Assembly: GCA_050291725.1 (NCBI GenBank)
Contig: JBNKKH010000013.1
Span: forward strand, 1 to 48,763
DNA: 48,763 nt
Direction: 5' to 3'
Source of the DNA: JAAGZL01 sp050291725
Lineage (GTDB): Bacteria; Pseudomonadota; Gammaproteobacteria; Chromatiales; Chromatiaceae
Position 1 is the stretch's first letter; each line of letters starts with the position of its first letter. The notes under the pieces were generated by a model. It was not told where the DNA came from and did no database searches. It worked only from the letters and a program-made list of their open reading frames with translations. Position numbers and translations under genes: made by a program. Below, one piece after another: positions 1-7,915 of this stretch.

Positions 1-2
1 AG

Positions 3-1034
3 CATATGGGTGATCTGGAAGATGCCTCTACCTACCAAGATTATCAGAACAATTTGCAACTCTATCGTAGACTGTTTGATTTTGATCCACAGGTGATAGT
101 GGTAGACAGGCACCCAGATTATCTCTCTAGCAAACTAGGCCACTCTATGGCGACTGAAAATGGTGTGCAACTGCTTGAAGTGCAGCATCACCATGCCCAC
201 ATCGCCGCCTGCATGGCCGAATATGGGTTGCCGTTAGATACGGGTAAGGTAATTGGGGTTGCCATGGATGGCCTTGGTTATGGAGAGGACGGCTCTTTCT
301 GGGGCGGTGAGTTTCTGTTGGCCGACTATTCCGGTTTTGAACGGGTGGCCCATTTTCAATCGGTACCGATGCTGGGAGGTGCTCAGGCCATACACGAACC
401 ATGGCGCAACACCTTTGCCCATCTTGTGACCAGCCTGGGTTGGGATTTGGTTTGTGCAGACTATTCTGATCTGGAGATTGTTGCTTACCTGCAGGAGAAG
501 CCTGTATCTAATCTAATGACGATGGCGGAGCAGGGTATAAATAGTCCCATGACTTCATCCGCCGGACGTCTGTTTGATGCAGTTGCCGCAGCGCTTGGGG
601 TGTGTCGTAACAGCGCTGGGTATGAGGGGCAGGCGGCGATTGAACTAGAGGCACTGGCTTCGCCACAGTTCAAGCAGCAGTCTGATTACGCCTATGGCTT
701 TGTACTGGAGGATGGCACCATTAACTGGTCTCCTTTATGGAAAGCTCTGCTTGGTGATCTAAGGGCCAAGGTAGACTCAACTGTTATTGCAGCACGCTTT
801 CATCACGCGGTGGTGGCTGCCGTAGCTCAGACTGCCACCGCTCTCTGCCGCCAGCATGACACTAATACGGTTGTTCTGAGTGGCGGTGTGTTTCAGAACC
901 TCCTGCTGCTGCAACGCACCAGTCAGTTATTACGCAGTCAGGGTTTGACCCCGCTTGCGCCCCAGAAATTGCCTGCCAATGATGGCGGTATTTCTCTCGG
1001 ACAAGCCGTTATCGCTATGGGGATAGGTAAATAG
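3..1034 (+). CDS. hypF: Carbamoyltransferase HypF, C-terminal part (5' end cut by window)
   Basis: HypF makes the CN ligands of [NiFe]-hydrogenase: it transfers carbamoyl from carbamoyl phosphate to the C-terminal Cys of HypE in the cytoplasm. The frame is open to the window edge, so only the last ~343 residues are present; the acylphosphatase, zinc-finger and most of the YrdC-like regions lie outside. The visible part is the Kae1-like domain. It starts at the family's GDLE segment, carries the metal-binding HHHAH run and the MDGLGYGEDG loop, and ends with the LSGGVFQN and NDGGISLGQ segments typical of HypF C-termini. Internal ATGs should not be read as the true start. No other hyp gene follows; the next gene is on the opposite strand. 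Confidence 0.93.
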   Translation, partial: HMGDLEDASTYQDYQNNLQLYRRLFDFDPQVIVVDRHPDYLSSKLGHSMATENGVQLLEVQHHHAHIAACMAEYGLPLDTGKVIGVAMDGLGYGEDGSFWGGEFLLADYSGFERVAHFQSVPMLGGAQAIHEPWRNTFAHLVTSLGWDLVCADYSDLEIVAYLQEKPVSNLMTMAEQGINSPMTSSAGRLFDAVAAALGVCRNSAGYEGQAAIELEALASPQFKQQSDYAYGFVLEDGTINWSPLWKALLGDLRAKVDSTVIAARFHHAVVAAVAQTATALCRQHDTNTVVLSGGVFQNLLLLQRTSQLLRSQGLTPLAPQKLPANDGGISLGQAVIAMGIGK

Positions 1035-1222
1035 CCACGAGCAGATAGATGATGAAATTTTGTACTAGGGGGGTGGCGCGTTTTCTACCGTTACGGAGAG
1101 TGCGGTGAAGCGTGGTTTGGTAATGAGGTGTAGCGCACAAAGAACTCTTGGCGTCGTATGTGCAGTTAAAAATGCGCTGCCCATTGCACCAGGATAAAAT
1201 CCTGGCACAGGGCTAGGTGATC

Positions 1223-1705
1223 CTAAAGCTCTGGTCTGTCATCAGGATCCATGTCGATGGAGCGTAAAAGTTGCAGTAGGGAATTAACGTGTTTCTGTTC
1301 CTCTTCAGCCAGATCAGAGCAGTATGCGACATCGTCTGGGTCAGTGAAGATTTCGGCTAGATGTTGGTAGTTATCTCTTGCGTCCTCTTCCATTTTTATG
1401 GCGTATTTTAGTATGGATTTCATGTCTCCCTGAGCAATAACATCTATAGCTATTACATCCAGTATTTTCTCATCTTCTCTCTCAACCTCTTTCAACCAGG
1501 CATCCGCATCGAACATTTTACCAAAGTCAGTATGTTTAAAGCGGTTTACAATCTGGTGGGCATGGCCATCTTCCATATCGGCAAGTTCCAGAAAGACCAT
1601 GCGGGATTCATCATCATCAGTAAGATCTGAGGCCTTCTCATAGAACAGTTCAGATTGCACCTCTAGTTCTAAAGCGTTCTTAAATATCTCAATAGCTTTT
1701 TCCAT
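1223..1705 (-). CDS. Rubrerythrin-like ferritin-fold di-iron protein
   Basis: A 160-residue, nearly all-helical acidic protein. Two half-repeats each carry a metal-ligand Glu and an ExxH motif: FYEKA and MEDGH in the first half, MEEDARDNY and EEEQKH in the second. This is the ligand pattern of the rubrerythrin/ferritin four-helix bundle that binds a di-iron centre. The C-terminal rubredoxin Cys4 domain of full rubrerythrins is absent, so it is an erythrin-type protein whose electron donor must be separate. An inferred role is peroxide reduction or iron handling in the cytoplasm. AGGAGG lies just upstream of the ATG at 1705, which supports the start. It appears monocistronic. Confidence 0.8.
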   Translation of the reverse strand: MEKAIEIFKNALELEVQSELFYEKASDLTDDDESRMVFLELADMEDGHAHQIVNRFKHTDFGKMFDADAWLKEVEREDEKILDVIAIDVIAQGDMKSILKYAIKMEEDARDNYQHLAEIFTDPDDVAYCSDLAEEEQKHVNSLLQLLRSIDMDPDDRPEL

Positions 1706-1934
1706 AGATCCTCCTAGATATTAGTATCAGGCGCTACGCCCTGATTATTAGTGTTGTACTTTCTAGCTTGCGGTCTTACTACTAATTAATAGCACATCGC
1801 TAAATTCCTGCTGTTAAAACCAGAAATCGCTATAGGTAATTAACTAGATTTATTCGGATTGAACCAACCTGAGTTGCAGTTGGAGTAAATTAAAAGATAC
1901 TAAATATCAAATAGATATTCTTATTTTATGGGAG

Positions 1935-2393
1935 CTATTTAGCCCACTCGATTAGATGGTGCTCTGGATTATCTGCTTTGGTCTCACAAACTACCCGACC
2001 TTTTATGGAGTTTCCAGAGCTGGCAACGCTCTCTGAAGTGCCGGAAATTAGGGGGTGCCAGGCGGGTAGCTCTTTGCCCTCTGCCAATAGGCGGTAAGCA
2101 CAGGTGGATGGTAGCCAGTAGGGATTTTTCAGTAGCTCCAGGGTAACTGACACACAGTTCGGAACATTGATTGACCTATTCGCATAGTCGCTACAGCGAC
2201 ACTCTTCCTCATTCAGGTAGCGGCATACGATGTTGGTGGTATATACCTCACCACTATCCTCATCCTCCAGGCGTTGTAGGCAGCATTTGGCGCAACTGTC
2301 GCACAGGGCTTCCCACTCATGCTCGGTTAGCATGTTAAGCGGTTTATCTCGCCAAAACTGGGGAGATGTCTCTGATGTGGCTTGCTTAGTCAT
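1935..2393 (-). CDS. ycgN: YcgN/UPF0260 family cysteine-cluster protein
   Basis: A 152-residue protein matching the length and pattern of the YcgN (UPF0260, CxxCxxCC) family. Near the N-terminus it has a WEALCDSCAKCC segment, then further Cys in IVCRYLNEEECRC and an NCV site; these are probably ligands of a zinc or Fe-S centre. The middle holds the family-typical YWLPSTCAYRLLAEG and WHPL stretch. The biochemical role of the family is not established. It is transcribed leftwards and shares its upstream region with the rightward ogt-xerD pair; that region also holds the DnaA boxes. Confidence 0.88.
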   Translation of the reverse strand: MTKQATSETSPQFWRDKPLNMLTEHEWEALCDSCAKCCLQRLEDEDSGEVYTTNIVCRYLNEEECRCSDYANRSINVPNCVSVTLELLKNPYWLPSTCAYRLLAEGKELPAWHPLISGTSESVASSGNSIKGRVVCETKADNPEHHLIEWAK

Positions 2394-2828
2394 TGGGTAT
2401 ATTCTAACTCCTTTTGCTCAGAAAATAGCCACGAATGTGTAAGTTCTAGCACTGCACTCAGTAGAGCATATTGCGTTTTGTCAGGATATGTTTCTGTTGT
2501 TGTATACACAGGCAGGGCTAATGTTATGTATATCATGTGCGCTAGGGATATTTTCTGCATTTATTTTTAGAAAAGCGCTGTAACTTATTGATTATTTAAG
2601 TGGATATACAACTGTATAAAAAATGTACAATTTGTTTTTGGTGTAACTGTAACGCGGTCTTTAACCAGATTGAGGTACATTTTCCACAACTTTATCCACA
2701 GGTTCTGTGGAAAAGATTAAAGCTGTGTTACAGCTGTTTAGGGCTGTTTGAATTTATTGTAACTATAGGTTTATACAACTGTGATCTATTGTCTAAGCTG
2801 GGCCTTAGAGTGTAAATTAGCCGCACTT
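2394..2828. other. Divergent intergenic region with AT-rich stretch and DnaA-box cluster
   Basis: This 435-bp gap between ycgN and ogt has no convincing gene. Roughly 2520-2640 is AT-rich. It is followed by three DnaA-box-like 9-mers within 35 bp at 2680-2714 and then by several TGTAAC/TGTTACAG-like words. Promoters for both divergent genes must lie here, but I could not assign them firmly. Confidence 0.6.
2680..2714. promoter_or_regulatory. Cluster of three DnaA-box-like 9-mers
   Basis: TTTTCCACA lies at 2680-2688, a perfect TTATCCACA consensus box at 2692-2700, and the inverted TGTGGAAAA (TTTTCCACA on the minus strand) at 2706-2714. Two boxes point one way and one the other. This could be a DnaA-binding regulatory or titration site, or part of a replication origin. 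No dnaA, dnaN, gidA or rpmH is nearby. Confidence 0.5.
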
Positions 2829-3308
2829 ATGTCTAATGTCACTAAATTTCAGTTCGTGGTGGATAGTCCCATTGGACCCCTGGGGATCAGGACAGCTCGA
2901 AGACGGCTGAATAGAGTGGGGTTTCTTGATCGGCGCTCTAAGCCATTTTTATCGGAAGATCCCTTCGCTCTAGATATAACGAAGCAGTTAGAGTGTTACT
3001 TTCGTGCTAGCCAGTTTGAATTCTCTATCCCTATCAATCTAAATGGAACCGATTTCCAGAAACAGGTCTGGCAGCTACTACTTATGATTAGGCCTGGAGA
3101 GGTGCGAACCTATGGCGATATCGCACAGGAGTTAAACACCAGCCCCAGGGCAGTTGGTAGCGCTTGTAGCTCGAATCCTACTCCACTCATTGTTCCTTGC
3201 CATAGGGTGGTTTCTGCTGACGGAATAGGTGGATTTGCTGGTAACACTCAAGGTAGGCGGGTTGAAATTAAACGCTGGCTGCTAAAGCATGAGGGCGTTA
3301 GTTTGTGA
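2829..3308 (+). CDS. ogt: Methylated-DNA--protein-cysteine methyltransferase (Ogt type)
   Basis: This suicide repair enzyme moves the alkyl group from O6-alkylguanine or O4-alkylthymine in DNA to its own Cys. The 159-residue protein has the active-site IVPCHRVV motif with acceptor Cys124, the DNA-binding helix around RTYGDIA and NTSPRAVG, and the terminal GGFAG loop. The usual ANGxNP element just before the active site reads ACSSNP here, a mild departure. I chose the ATG at 2829 because the extra 16 residues from an upstream start do not resemble the family. The TGA stop overlaps the GTG start of xerD by 4 nt (GTGA), so the two are translationally coupled. Confidence 0.92.
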   Translation: MSNVTKFQFVVDSPIGPLGIRTARRRLNRVGFLDRRSKPFLSEDPFALDITKQLECYFRASQFEFSIPINLNGTDFQKQVWQLLLMIRPGEVRTYGDIAQELNTSPRAVGSACSSNPTPLIVPCHRVVSADGIGGFAGNTQGRRVEIKRWLLKHEGVSL

Positions 3309-4207
3309 GCCCAGAGGTTGATGATGCCCTGATTGAGCGATTTTTAGATGCTGTATGGATGGAGCGCGGCCTTAGTCAGAACACCCTCTCAGCCTATCGC
3401 TCAGATCTATCCAAGTTTGCTGTCTGGTTGAATACAAATGCTGCCAATTCTATTGAGCAGGCCCAAAGACAGAATTTGTTGGACTATCTTGCAGAACAAT
3501 CCAAGATATCGAAAAAGCCCAGATCTACAGCGCGCCTGCTCTCCTGTTTGCGTCAGTTCTACCAACACGCTTTGCGGGAAGGTTGGGTCCAGATAGATCC
3601 AAGCAGTCGTATCGATGCGCCAAAACTGGGGCGGCCTCTACCCAAGTCCCTAACCGAAGATGAGGTGGAGGCATTGCTGAATGCTCCTGACTTGAATACA
3701 CCTGAGGGGCTGCGGGACCGCACTATGCTGGAGGTGCTGTACGCTACCGGATTAAGGGTTTCTGAGCTGGTCGGTCTACGTTTAGATCAGGTGGGGCTGG
3801 CCCAGGGCGTAGTGCGAGTTGTAGGCAAGGGCGATAAGGAGCGGTTGGTACCCCTGGGAGAAGATGCTGTCGATTGGTTGGCCCGGTTTCTCAAAGAGGG
3901 AAGGCCAGAGCTGTTGAAGGAGCAGCTCTGTGATGAGATATTCCCTACCCGTAGAGGTGCTGGTATGACTAGGCAAGCATTCTGGTATCGTATAAAGAAG
4001 CATGCGCAGAGCGCAGCTATTATCAAACATCTCTCCCCCCATACTATGCGCCACGCCTTTGCGACCCATCTGCTAAATCATGGAGCTGATCTGCGGGTGG
4101 TACAGATGCTGTTGGGACATAGCGATCTCTCCACTACTCAGATATACACCCATGTGGCGCAAGAGCGGTTGAAGGCCTTGCACGCTACCCATCATCCGAG
4201 AGGGTAA
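3305..4207 (+). CDS. xerD: Tyrosine recombinase XerD
   Basis: XerD acts with XerC at the chromosomal dif site to resolve chromosome dimers, under FtsK control. The 300-residue length is typical. The N-terminal SAM-like core-binding domain spans about 8-90 and the catalytic domain about 112-295. All catalytic residues are visible: Arg151 (GLRVSEL), Lys175 (GKGDKER), His246 and Arg249 (HTMRH), His272 (LGHSDLST) and nucleophile Tyr281. LGHSDLSTTQIYTHV and HPRG near the C-terminus favour XerD over XerC. The GTG start sits inside the ogt stop. The pairing with an alkyltransferase gene is not the common xerD-dsbC order, although a DsbA-fold gene lies two genes downstream. Confidence 0.93.
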   Translation: MSPEVDDALIERFLDAVWMERGLSQNTLSAYRSDLSKFAVWLNTNAANSIEQAQRQNLLDYLAEQSKISKKPRSTARLLSCLRQFYQHALREGWVQIDPSSRIDAPKLGRPLPKSLTEDEVEALLNAPDLNTPEGLRDRTMLEVLYATGLRVSELVGLRLDQVGLAQGVVRVVGKGDKERLVPLGEDAVDWLARFLKEGRPELLKEQLCDEIFPTRRGAGMTRQAFWYRIKKHAQSAAIIKHLSPHTMRHAFATHLLNHGADLRVVQMLLGHSDLSTTQIYTHVAQERLKALHATHHPRG

Positions 4208-4350
4208 TGCCCTAACCCTTTACCCCCAGGGAGAGAGGGGATAAGCAGCTGGATGTTATTTCGATAGAGGATGGATTCCTTTCTTGTTCCTCGCCTAATG
4301 TGATAGCCTTGGCCGATTGTATTTTGAACTAGTTAATCAGGAGCTTATGA

Positions 4351-4833
4351 ATGCCTTCTTTTGATGTTGTTTCAGAAGTGGATCTGCAGGAGGTACGCAA
4401 TGCTGTGGATCAGGCTAACCGGGAAGTGGGCACCCGTTACGATTTTAAGGGTGTGGATGCCAAGTTTGAACTCACAGATGCAGATATCAAGCTTTCTGCT
4501 GAGGTTGAGTTCCAACTGCAGCAGATGATGGATATTTTGCGGCAGAAACTTGTCAAACGAAAAGTAGATATTGCCAGTATGGATGTGAATGACCCAGAGA
4601 CCAGCCTCAATGCGGCTAGGCAACATGTGATCATCAAGCAGGGAATAGATTCCGCTAGCGCTAAAAAGATGGTCAAGGACATCAAGGGTAGCAAGATTAA
4701 GGTGCAGGCCCAGATTCAGGGTGAACAGGTAAGGGTTACCGGTAAGAAGAGGGATGATCTGCAGCAGGTTATTACGTTACTACGCGAAGCAGATTACGGT
4801 CTGCCTCTTCAGTTTGATAATTTTAGGGATTGA
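4351..4833 (+). CDS. yajQ: YajQ family nucleotide-binding protein
   Basis: A 160-residue protein matching YajQ end to end. It starts MPSFDVVSEVD and has the TRYDFKG segment early on, then KDIKGSKIKVQAQIQG and the RVTGKKRDDLQ ending. The fold is two ferredoxin-like RNP domains; family members bind nucleic acid or cyclic-di-GMP. The Shine-Dalgarno AGGAG at 4338-4342 fits the ATG at 4351. The stop is 3 nt from the start of the next gene, so the two are probably cotranscribed. Confidence 0.93.
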   Translation: MPSFDVVSEVDLQEVRNAVDQANREVGTRYDFKGVDAKFELTDADIKLSAEVEFQLQQMMDILRQKLVKRKVDIASMDVNDPETSLNAARQHVIIKQGIDSASAKKMVKDIKGSKIKVQAQIQGEQVRVTGKKRDDLQQVITLLREADYGLPLQFDNFRD

Positions 4834-4836
4834 TAG

Positions 4837-5838
4837 ATGAGAAAGTATATTGTGTTAGGGCTTGCCATGTTGTGTGGACCGGTCGTGGCGGCGTCGGAAA
4901 GTCCTCTGTTGCCAAACGAGGCAAGCGTCGTTGGCGAGGTTAATGGTAGTCAGATCACCCTGGGGGATATTGAGAATAAGAAAATCCATGAACTGCGGAG
5001 TGATCTGCATAAAGAGCTGGAGAATGCCTTTATTACTGAAGCGATAAGACGTCTTAGAGAGAGCGACAAGGAGTTTGGTAAAATCTCGGCGCCAACACTG
5101 AGTGATCAGGATGTTCGTAAGTTTTATGACGATAACAACCTGTCCATGCGTGGAAGTTATGAGCAATTTGCTCCTCAGATCAGACAGTATCTTACCCAGA
5201 TGTTTACAGCACGAGAGGAGTATAAACTGTATAAGAAGGCTGGCGATAAGGGTCAGGCTTCACATAATTTAGTAGATCCTGGTCCGTTTCTGGTCACAGT
5301 TCCAGTCGAAACCGCATATATCCAAGGCGCACAGAAAGGGTCTGTGATGCTGCTGGAGTTCTCTGATTTCCAATGCCCATACTGTAAAAAGGTACAACCT
5401 GCGTTGCAACAATTGGTTAAGAAGTATAGTGATAAGGTGGCCTTCGGTTACCGTCACTATCCCCTGGCCTTTCATCAGGAGGCAGATGAGTCAGCAGTTG
5501 CTGCAGAGTGTGCGCGGGAGCAGGGTAAGTTCATAGAGATGCATGCTGGTCTGTATGAACAGCAGGAAAGTCTGTCTGTAGATAGTTTGCAGAAACTTGC
5601 AAAAGAGATTGGTGTTAAGGATTTGGATATGTTTAATACCTGCCTCAAAGGGGATAAATATCGTAAATTGCTTGCTCGCGATATGGAGGTGGCTCAGTCT
5701 GTTGGCATTAGCGGTACTCCCGCCTTTGTTGTAGGTAAATTTGACAGCGATAAGGGGATTATCCAAGGCGAAATTTTGTCTGGAGCCTTGCCTGTTGATC
5801 AGCTGGAACAAGCTATAAAGAAGTATCTTACTAAGTAG
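4837..5838 (+). CDS. Periplasmic DsbA-fold thiol oxidoreductase with extra N-terminal domain
   Basis: 333 residues with a signal peptide (about 1-19, ending VVAAS). Residues ~28-130 form a charged helical region that begins VVGEVNGSQITLGDIE, resembling the N-terminal segment of SurA-type chaperones and prolyl isomerases. The DsbA-like thioredoxin domain covers about 155-333: the active site is CPYC (Cys180, Cys183) after EFSDFQ, with a cis-Pro in the SGTPAF loop near residue 294. It probably oxidises or isomerises disulfides in the periplasm. It follows yajQ by 3 nt. The fusion resembles 'DSBA oxidoreductase' proteins of sulfur-oxidising Gammaproteobacteria, a judgement from memory rather than a search. 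Confidence 0.85.
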   Translation: MRKYIVLGLAMLCGPVVAASESPLLPNEASVVGEVNGSQITLGDIENKKIHELRSDLHKELENAFITEAIRRLRESDKEFGKISAPTLSDQDVRKFYDDNNLSMRGSYEQFAPQIRQYLTQMFTAREEYKLYKKAGDKGQASHNLVDPGPFLVTVPVETAYIQGAQKGSVMLLEFSDFQCPYCKKVQPALQQLVKKYSDKVAFGYRHYPLAFHQEADESAVAAECAREQGKFIEMHAGLYEQQESLSVDSLQKLAKEIGVKDLDMFNTCLKGDKYRKLLARDMEVAQSVGISGTPAFVVGKFDSDKGIIQGEILSGALPVDQLEQAIKKYLTK

Positions 5839-6067
5839 CCAAATACCAAAATAGCTAGAAATGCAGAGAATGCTTACTGTTACAGCGTTTTTTTTATTAA
5901 AATGCTGTTAGCAGAAAAATGTGCGCCTTGTATCAGAATCTTGCCGTGATTTAATAGAGAATCTAAAGATTCCTGATGTTAGGCCGAAATTAGTAGTGTC
6001 GCATGCGGGTTGTGGATGACAATAACAGTGATGACCTAATGCAAACGTGATTGCAGATGGGGGCAAT

Positions 6068-6817
6068 ATGTCAGAGGTGGAGATAGTTTCCCGAACGGAT
6101 GTGGGGTTGGTGCGTGATCATAATGAAGACAGAGTGGCTGTTTTTCCAGATAAAGGTTTGGTTTTATTAGCGGATGGTATGGGTGGCTATAATGCTGGTG
6201 AGGTTGCCAGCCAGCTGGTAGTAGACACAGTTTCAGAACAGCTTTTGTCAATGCACGAACATTTGAATGGATTGGTTGGGAAAAAAGAGATAGTTTCCGC
6301 CATTGAGTTATCTAATTTAGCTATATTTGATGCTGTTGATAAGAACTCTGAGCTAAATGGAATGGGCACCACCTTGGTGCTGGCTGTTTTTCATGGGCAG
6401 AAGGCTAGATTTGCCCATATTGGAGATTCTCGTCTTTACCGTTATCGGGATGGTGATTTTCAGCAGTTAACATCAGACCACTCCATGTTGCAGGAGTTAA
6501 TTGATAAGGGAGTGTTCGAGTCGGAAGATGAGGCGATAGATGCCGGTGTTCCATCTTCAGTTCTAACCAGAGGGCTTGGAATTGAGTATGATATCAAGGT
6601 GGATTTTAGGGAGGAGAGTATACAGGAAGGAGATATCTATCTTCTCTGTTCAGATGGATTAAGCGGGATGATACCCGATGAGGCAATCTACTCAGTGCTT
6701 GATTCACTGTCGGACGATTTATCAGGAGCAGCGGATCTGCTTACTAAGCTGGCGTTGGATAATGGTGGTAGAGACAACATATCATTGATTTTGGTACAGT
6801 GCCGTAGTGGTAAGTAA
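6068..6817 (+). CDS. PP2C-family protein serine/threonine phosphatase
   Basis: A 249-residue metal-dependent phosphatase of the Stp/PrpC type. PP2C motifs appear in order: RDHNED, LADGMGGYNAGEVAS, GMGTTLV, HIGDSRLYRYRDG, LTSDHSML, LCSDGLSGMI and the closing DNISLILVQ. The Asp residues of these motifs bind the two metal ions. Soluble, with no membrane segment. The ATG at 6068, with GGGGG a few bases before it, is preferred over the GTG at 6047, which would add seven atypical residues. The next gene encodes an FHA phosphothreonine-binding protein, so the two probably belong to one Ser/Thr phosphorylation circuit; no kinase is in the window. Confidence 0.92.
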   Translation: MSEVEIVSRTDVGLVRDHNEDRVAVFPDKGLVLLADGMGGYNAGEVASQLVVDTVSEQLLSMHEHLNGLVGKKEIVSAIELSNLAIFDAVDKNSELNGMGTTLVLAVFHGQKARFAHIGDSRLYRYRDGDFQQLTSDHSMLQELIDKGVFESEDEAIDAGVPSSVLTRGLGIEYDIKVDFREESIQEGDIYLLCSDGLSGMIPDEAIYSVLDSLSDDLSGAADLLTKLALDNGGRDNISLILVQCRSGK

Positions 6818-6866
6818 AGGGTTTTTTTGTGGCTTATAAAGAGTGTTATTGCGCTGGAGGTTGTGC

Positions 6867-7898
6867 ATGGACAAGATCATAATTCTTCAGGATGGAGATA
6901 TTCTCAAAGAGGTCGAGCTGGATAGACAGCAGATTGTAATTGGTCGTGATGAGAAAAATGTTATTTGCCTAAATGACATTTCGGTAAGCAGACGACATGC
7001 CTTGTTGACCTGTGCGTTGGATGAGTACTTCATTGAGGATCTTGGAAGCACCAATGGCACACTGTTAAATGATCGTCCAATATCTAAGCATATGCTTAAA
7101 AACGGCGATGAGCTTCGTATAGGAGAGTATGTTCTATCCTTTGAGCGAACTGTTCCTCAGCTTATTATGGAAGATGATCCGGAAAAAACCCAAGTAATAA
7201 GTATGGCTCCTAGGCACCAGTCATACCAGTCAGGATCGTCTGAGTTTGCAAGGCCGTCATCCCGGTCAGGATCGTCTGAGTTTGCAAGGCCGTCATCCCG
7301 GTCAGGATCGTCTGAGTTTGCAAGGCCGTCATCCCGGTCAGGATCGTCTGAGTTTGCAAAGCCGTCATCCCGGTCGCAATCGTCTGAGTTTGCAAGGCCG
7401 TCATCCCGGCCAGAGTCGTCCCCGTTTGCAAGGCCATCATCGCAGCAGGCATCGTCTGCGTATTCCAGGCAGTCATCCCAGCCGGCATCGTCATCGTTTA
7501 CGAGGCCGTCATCGCAACCGGCATCGTCCTCGTTTTCCCGGCCCTCATCGCAGCCGTCATCATCCTCTTTTTCTAGGCCGACATCGCCGCCAACACCACG
7601 TAATGCAACCTTTGATACTCCGATTGTTCCCAAAACTGCTACTGTTAAATATTTTCGCGGCCCGAAAAAAGGGGCATCTGAGGAGATAAACCGTTCGCTT
7701 TATACCTTAGGTAAGCCAGGTGGGGATGTGGCTGTAATCGCGCGGCGCTCCCAAGGCTATTATCTAATGAAGATAGGCAACAGCTCTGTGCCAATCATTA
7801 ATGATAAAAGGGTAGATGTTGGTGGCGGAATAAAGCTGAATGATGGAGATAAGGTTGAAGTTGGCGAAAATGCGGTGGAGATATCTTTCGCTAGTTGA
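6867..7898 (+). CDS. FHA-domain protein with Ser-rich 12-residue repeat linker
   Basis: 343 residues. The N-terminal FHA domain (about 1-95) carries the phosphothreonine-binding signature: GRD (26-28), SVSRRH (39-44) and DLGSTNGT (58-65). Residues ~122-241 are ten tandem 12-residue repeats of the SGSSEFARPSSR type, very rich in Ser and Pro and probably an unfolded linker with many phosphorylatable positions. The C-terminal ~85 residues have an FHA-like strand pattern (RRSQGYYL, LNDGDKVEVG) and resemble the C-terminus of the FHA protein at 14063-14893. The ATG at 6867, with GGAGG ahead of it, beats the GTG at 6843. It follows the PP2C gene by 49 bp and is probably cotranscribed with it. It converges on mutS. 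Confidence 0.9.
   Translation: MDKIIILQDGDILKEVELDRQQIVIGRDEKNVICLNDISVSRRHALLTCALDEYFIEDLGSTNGTLLNDRPISKHMLKNGDELRIGEYVLSFERTVPQLIMEDDPEKTQVISMAPRHQSYQSGSSEFARPSSRSGSSEFARPSSRSGSSEFARPSSRSGSSEFAKPSSRSQSSEFARPSSRPESSPFARPSSQQASSAYSRQSSQPASSSFTRPSSQPASSSFSRPSSQPSSSSFSRPTSPPTPRNATFDTPIVPKTATVKYFRGPKKGASEEINRSLYTLGKPGGDVAVIARRSQGYYLMKIGNSSVPIINDKRVDVGGGIKLNDGDKVEVGENAVEISFAS
7230..7589 (+). repeat. Ten tandem 36-bp coding repeats inside the FHA gene
   Basis: The unit begins TCAGGATCGTCTGAGTTTGC and encodes 12 residues. Units 1-3 are essentially identical, unit 4 differs by an Arg-to-Lys change, and units 5-10 diverge progressively while keeping the SS-F-RPSS frame. The gradient of identity indicates recent expansion at the 5' end by slippage or recombination. 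Confidence 0.93.
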
Positions 7899-7915
7899 TT
7901 TATCTATTGAGTAGG

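Noticed and set aside
2781..2828. Upstream extension of ogt
   Set aside because: The added 16 residues do not resemble the family and have no ribosome site; ATG 2829 is preferred.
7230..7589. Regular 36-bp repeats as a CRISPR array
   Set aside because: There are no unique spacers; units are contiguous and in frame with the FHA coding sequence, and no cas genes are near.
7157..7689. Long frames antisense to, and in another frame of, the 36-bp repeats
   Set aside because: Repeats of a length divisible by three keep all frames open; these are low-complexity shadows of the FHA gene.
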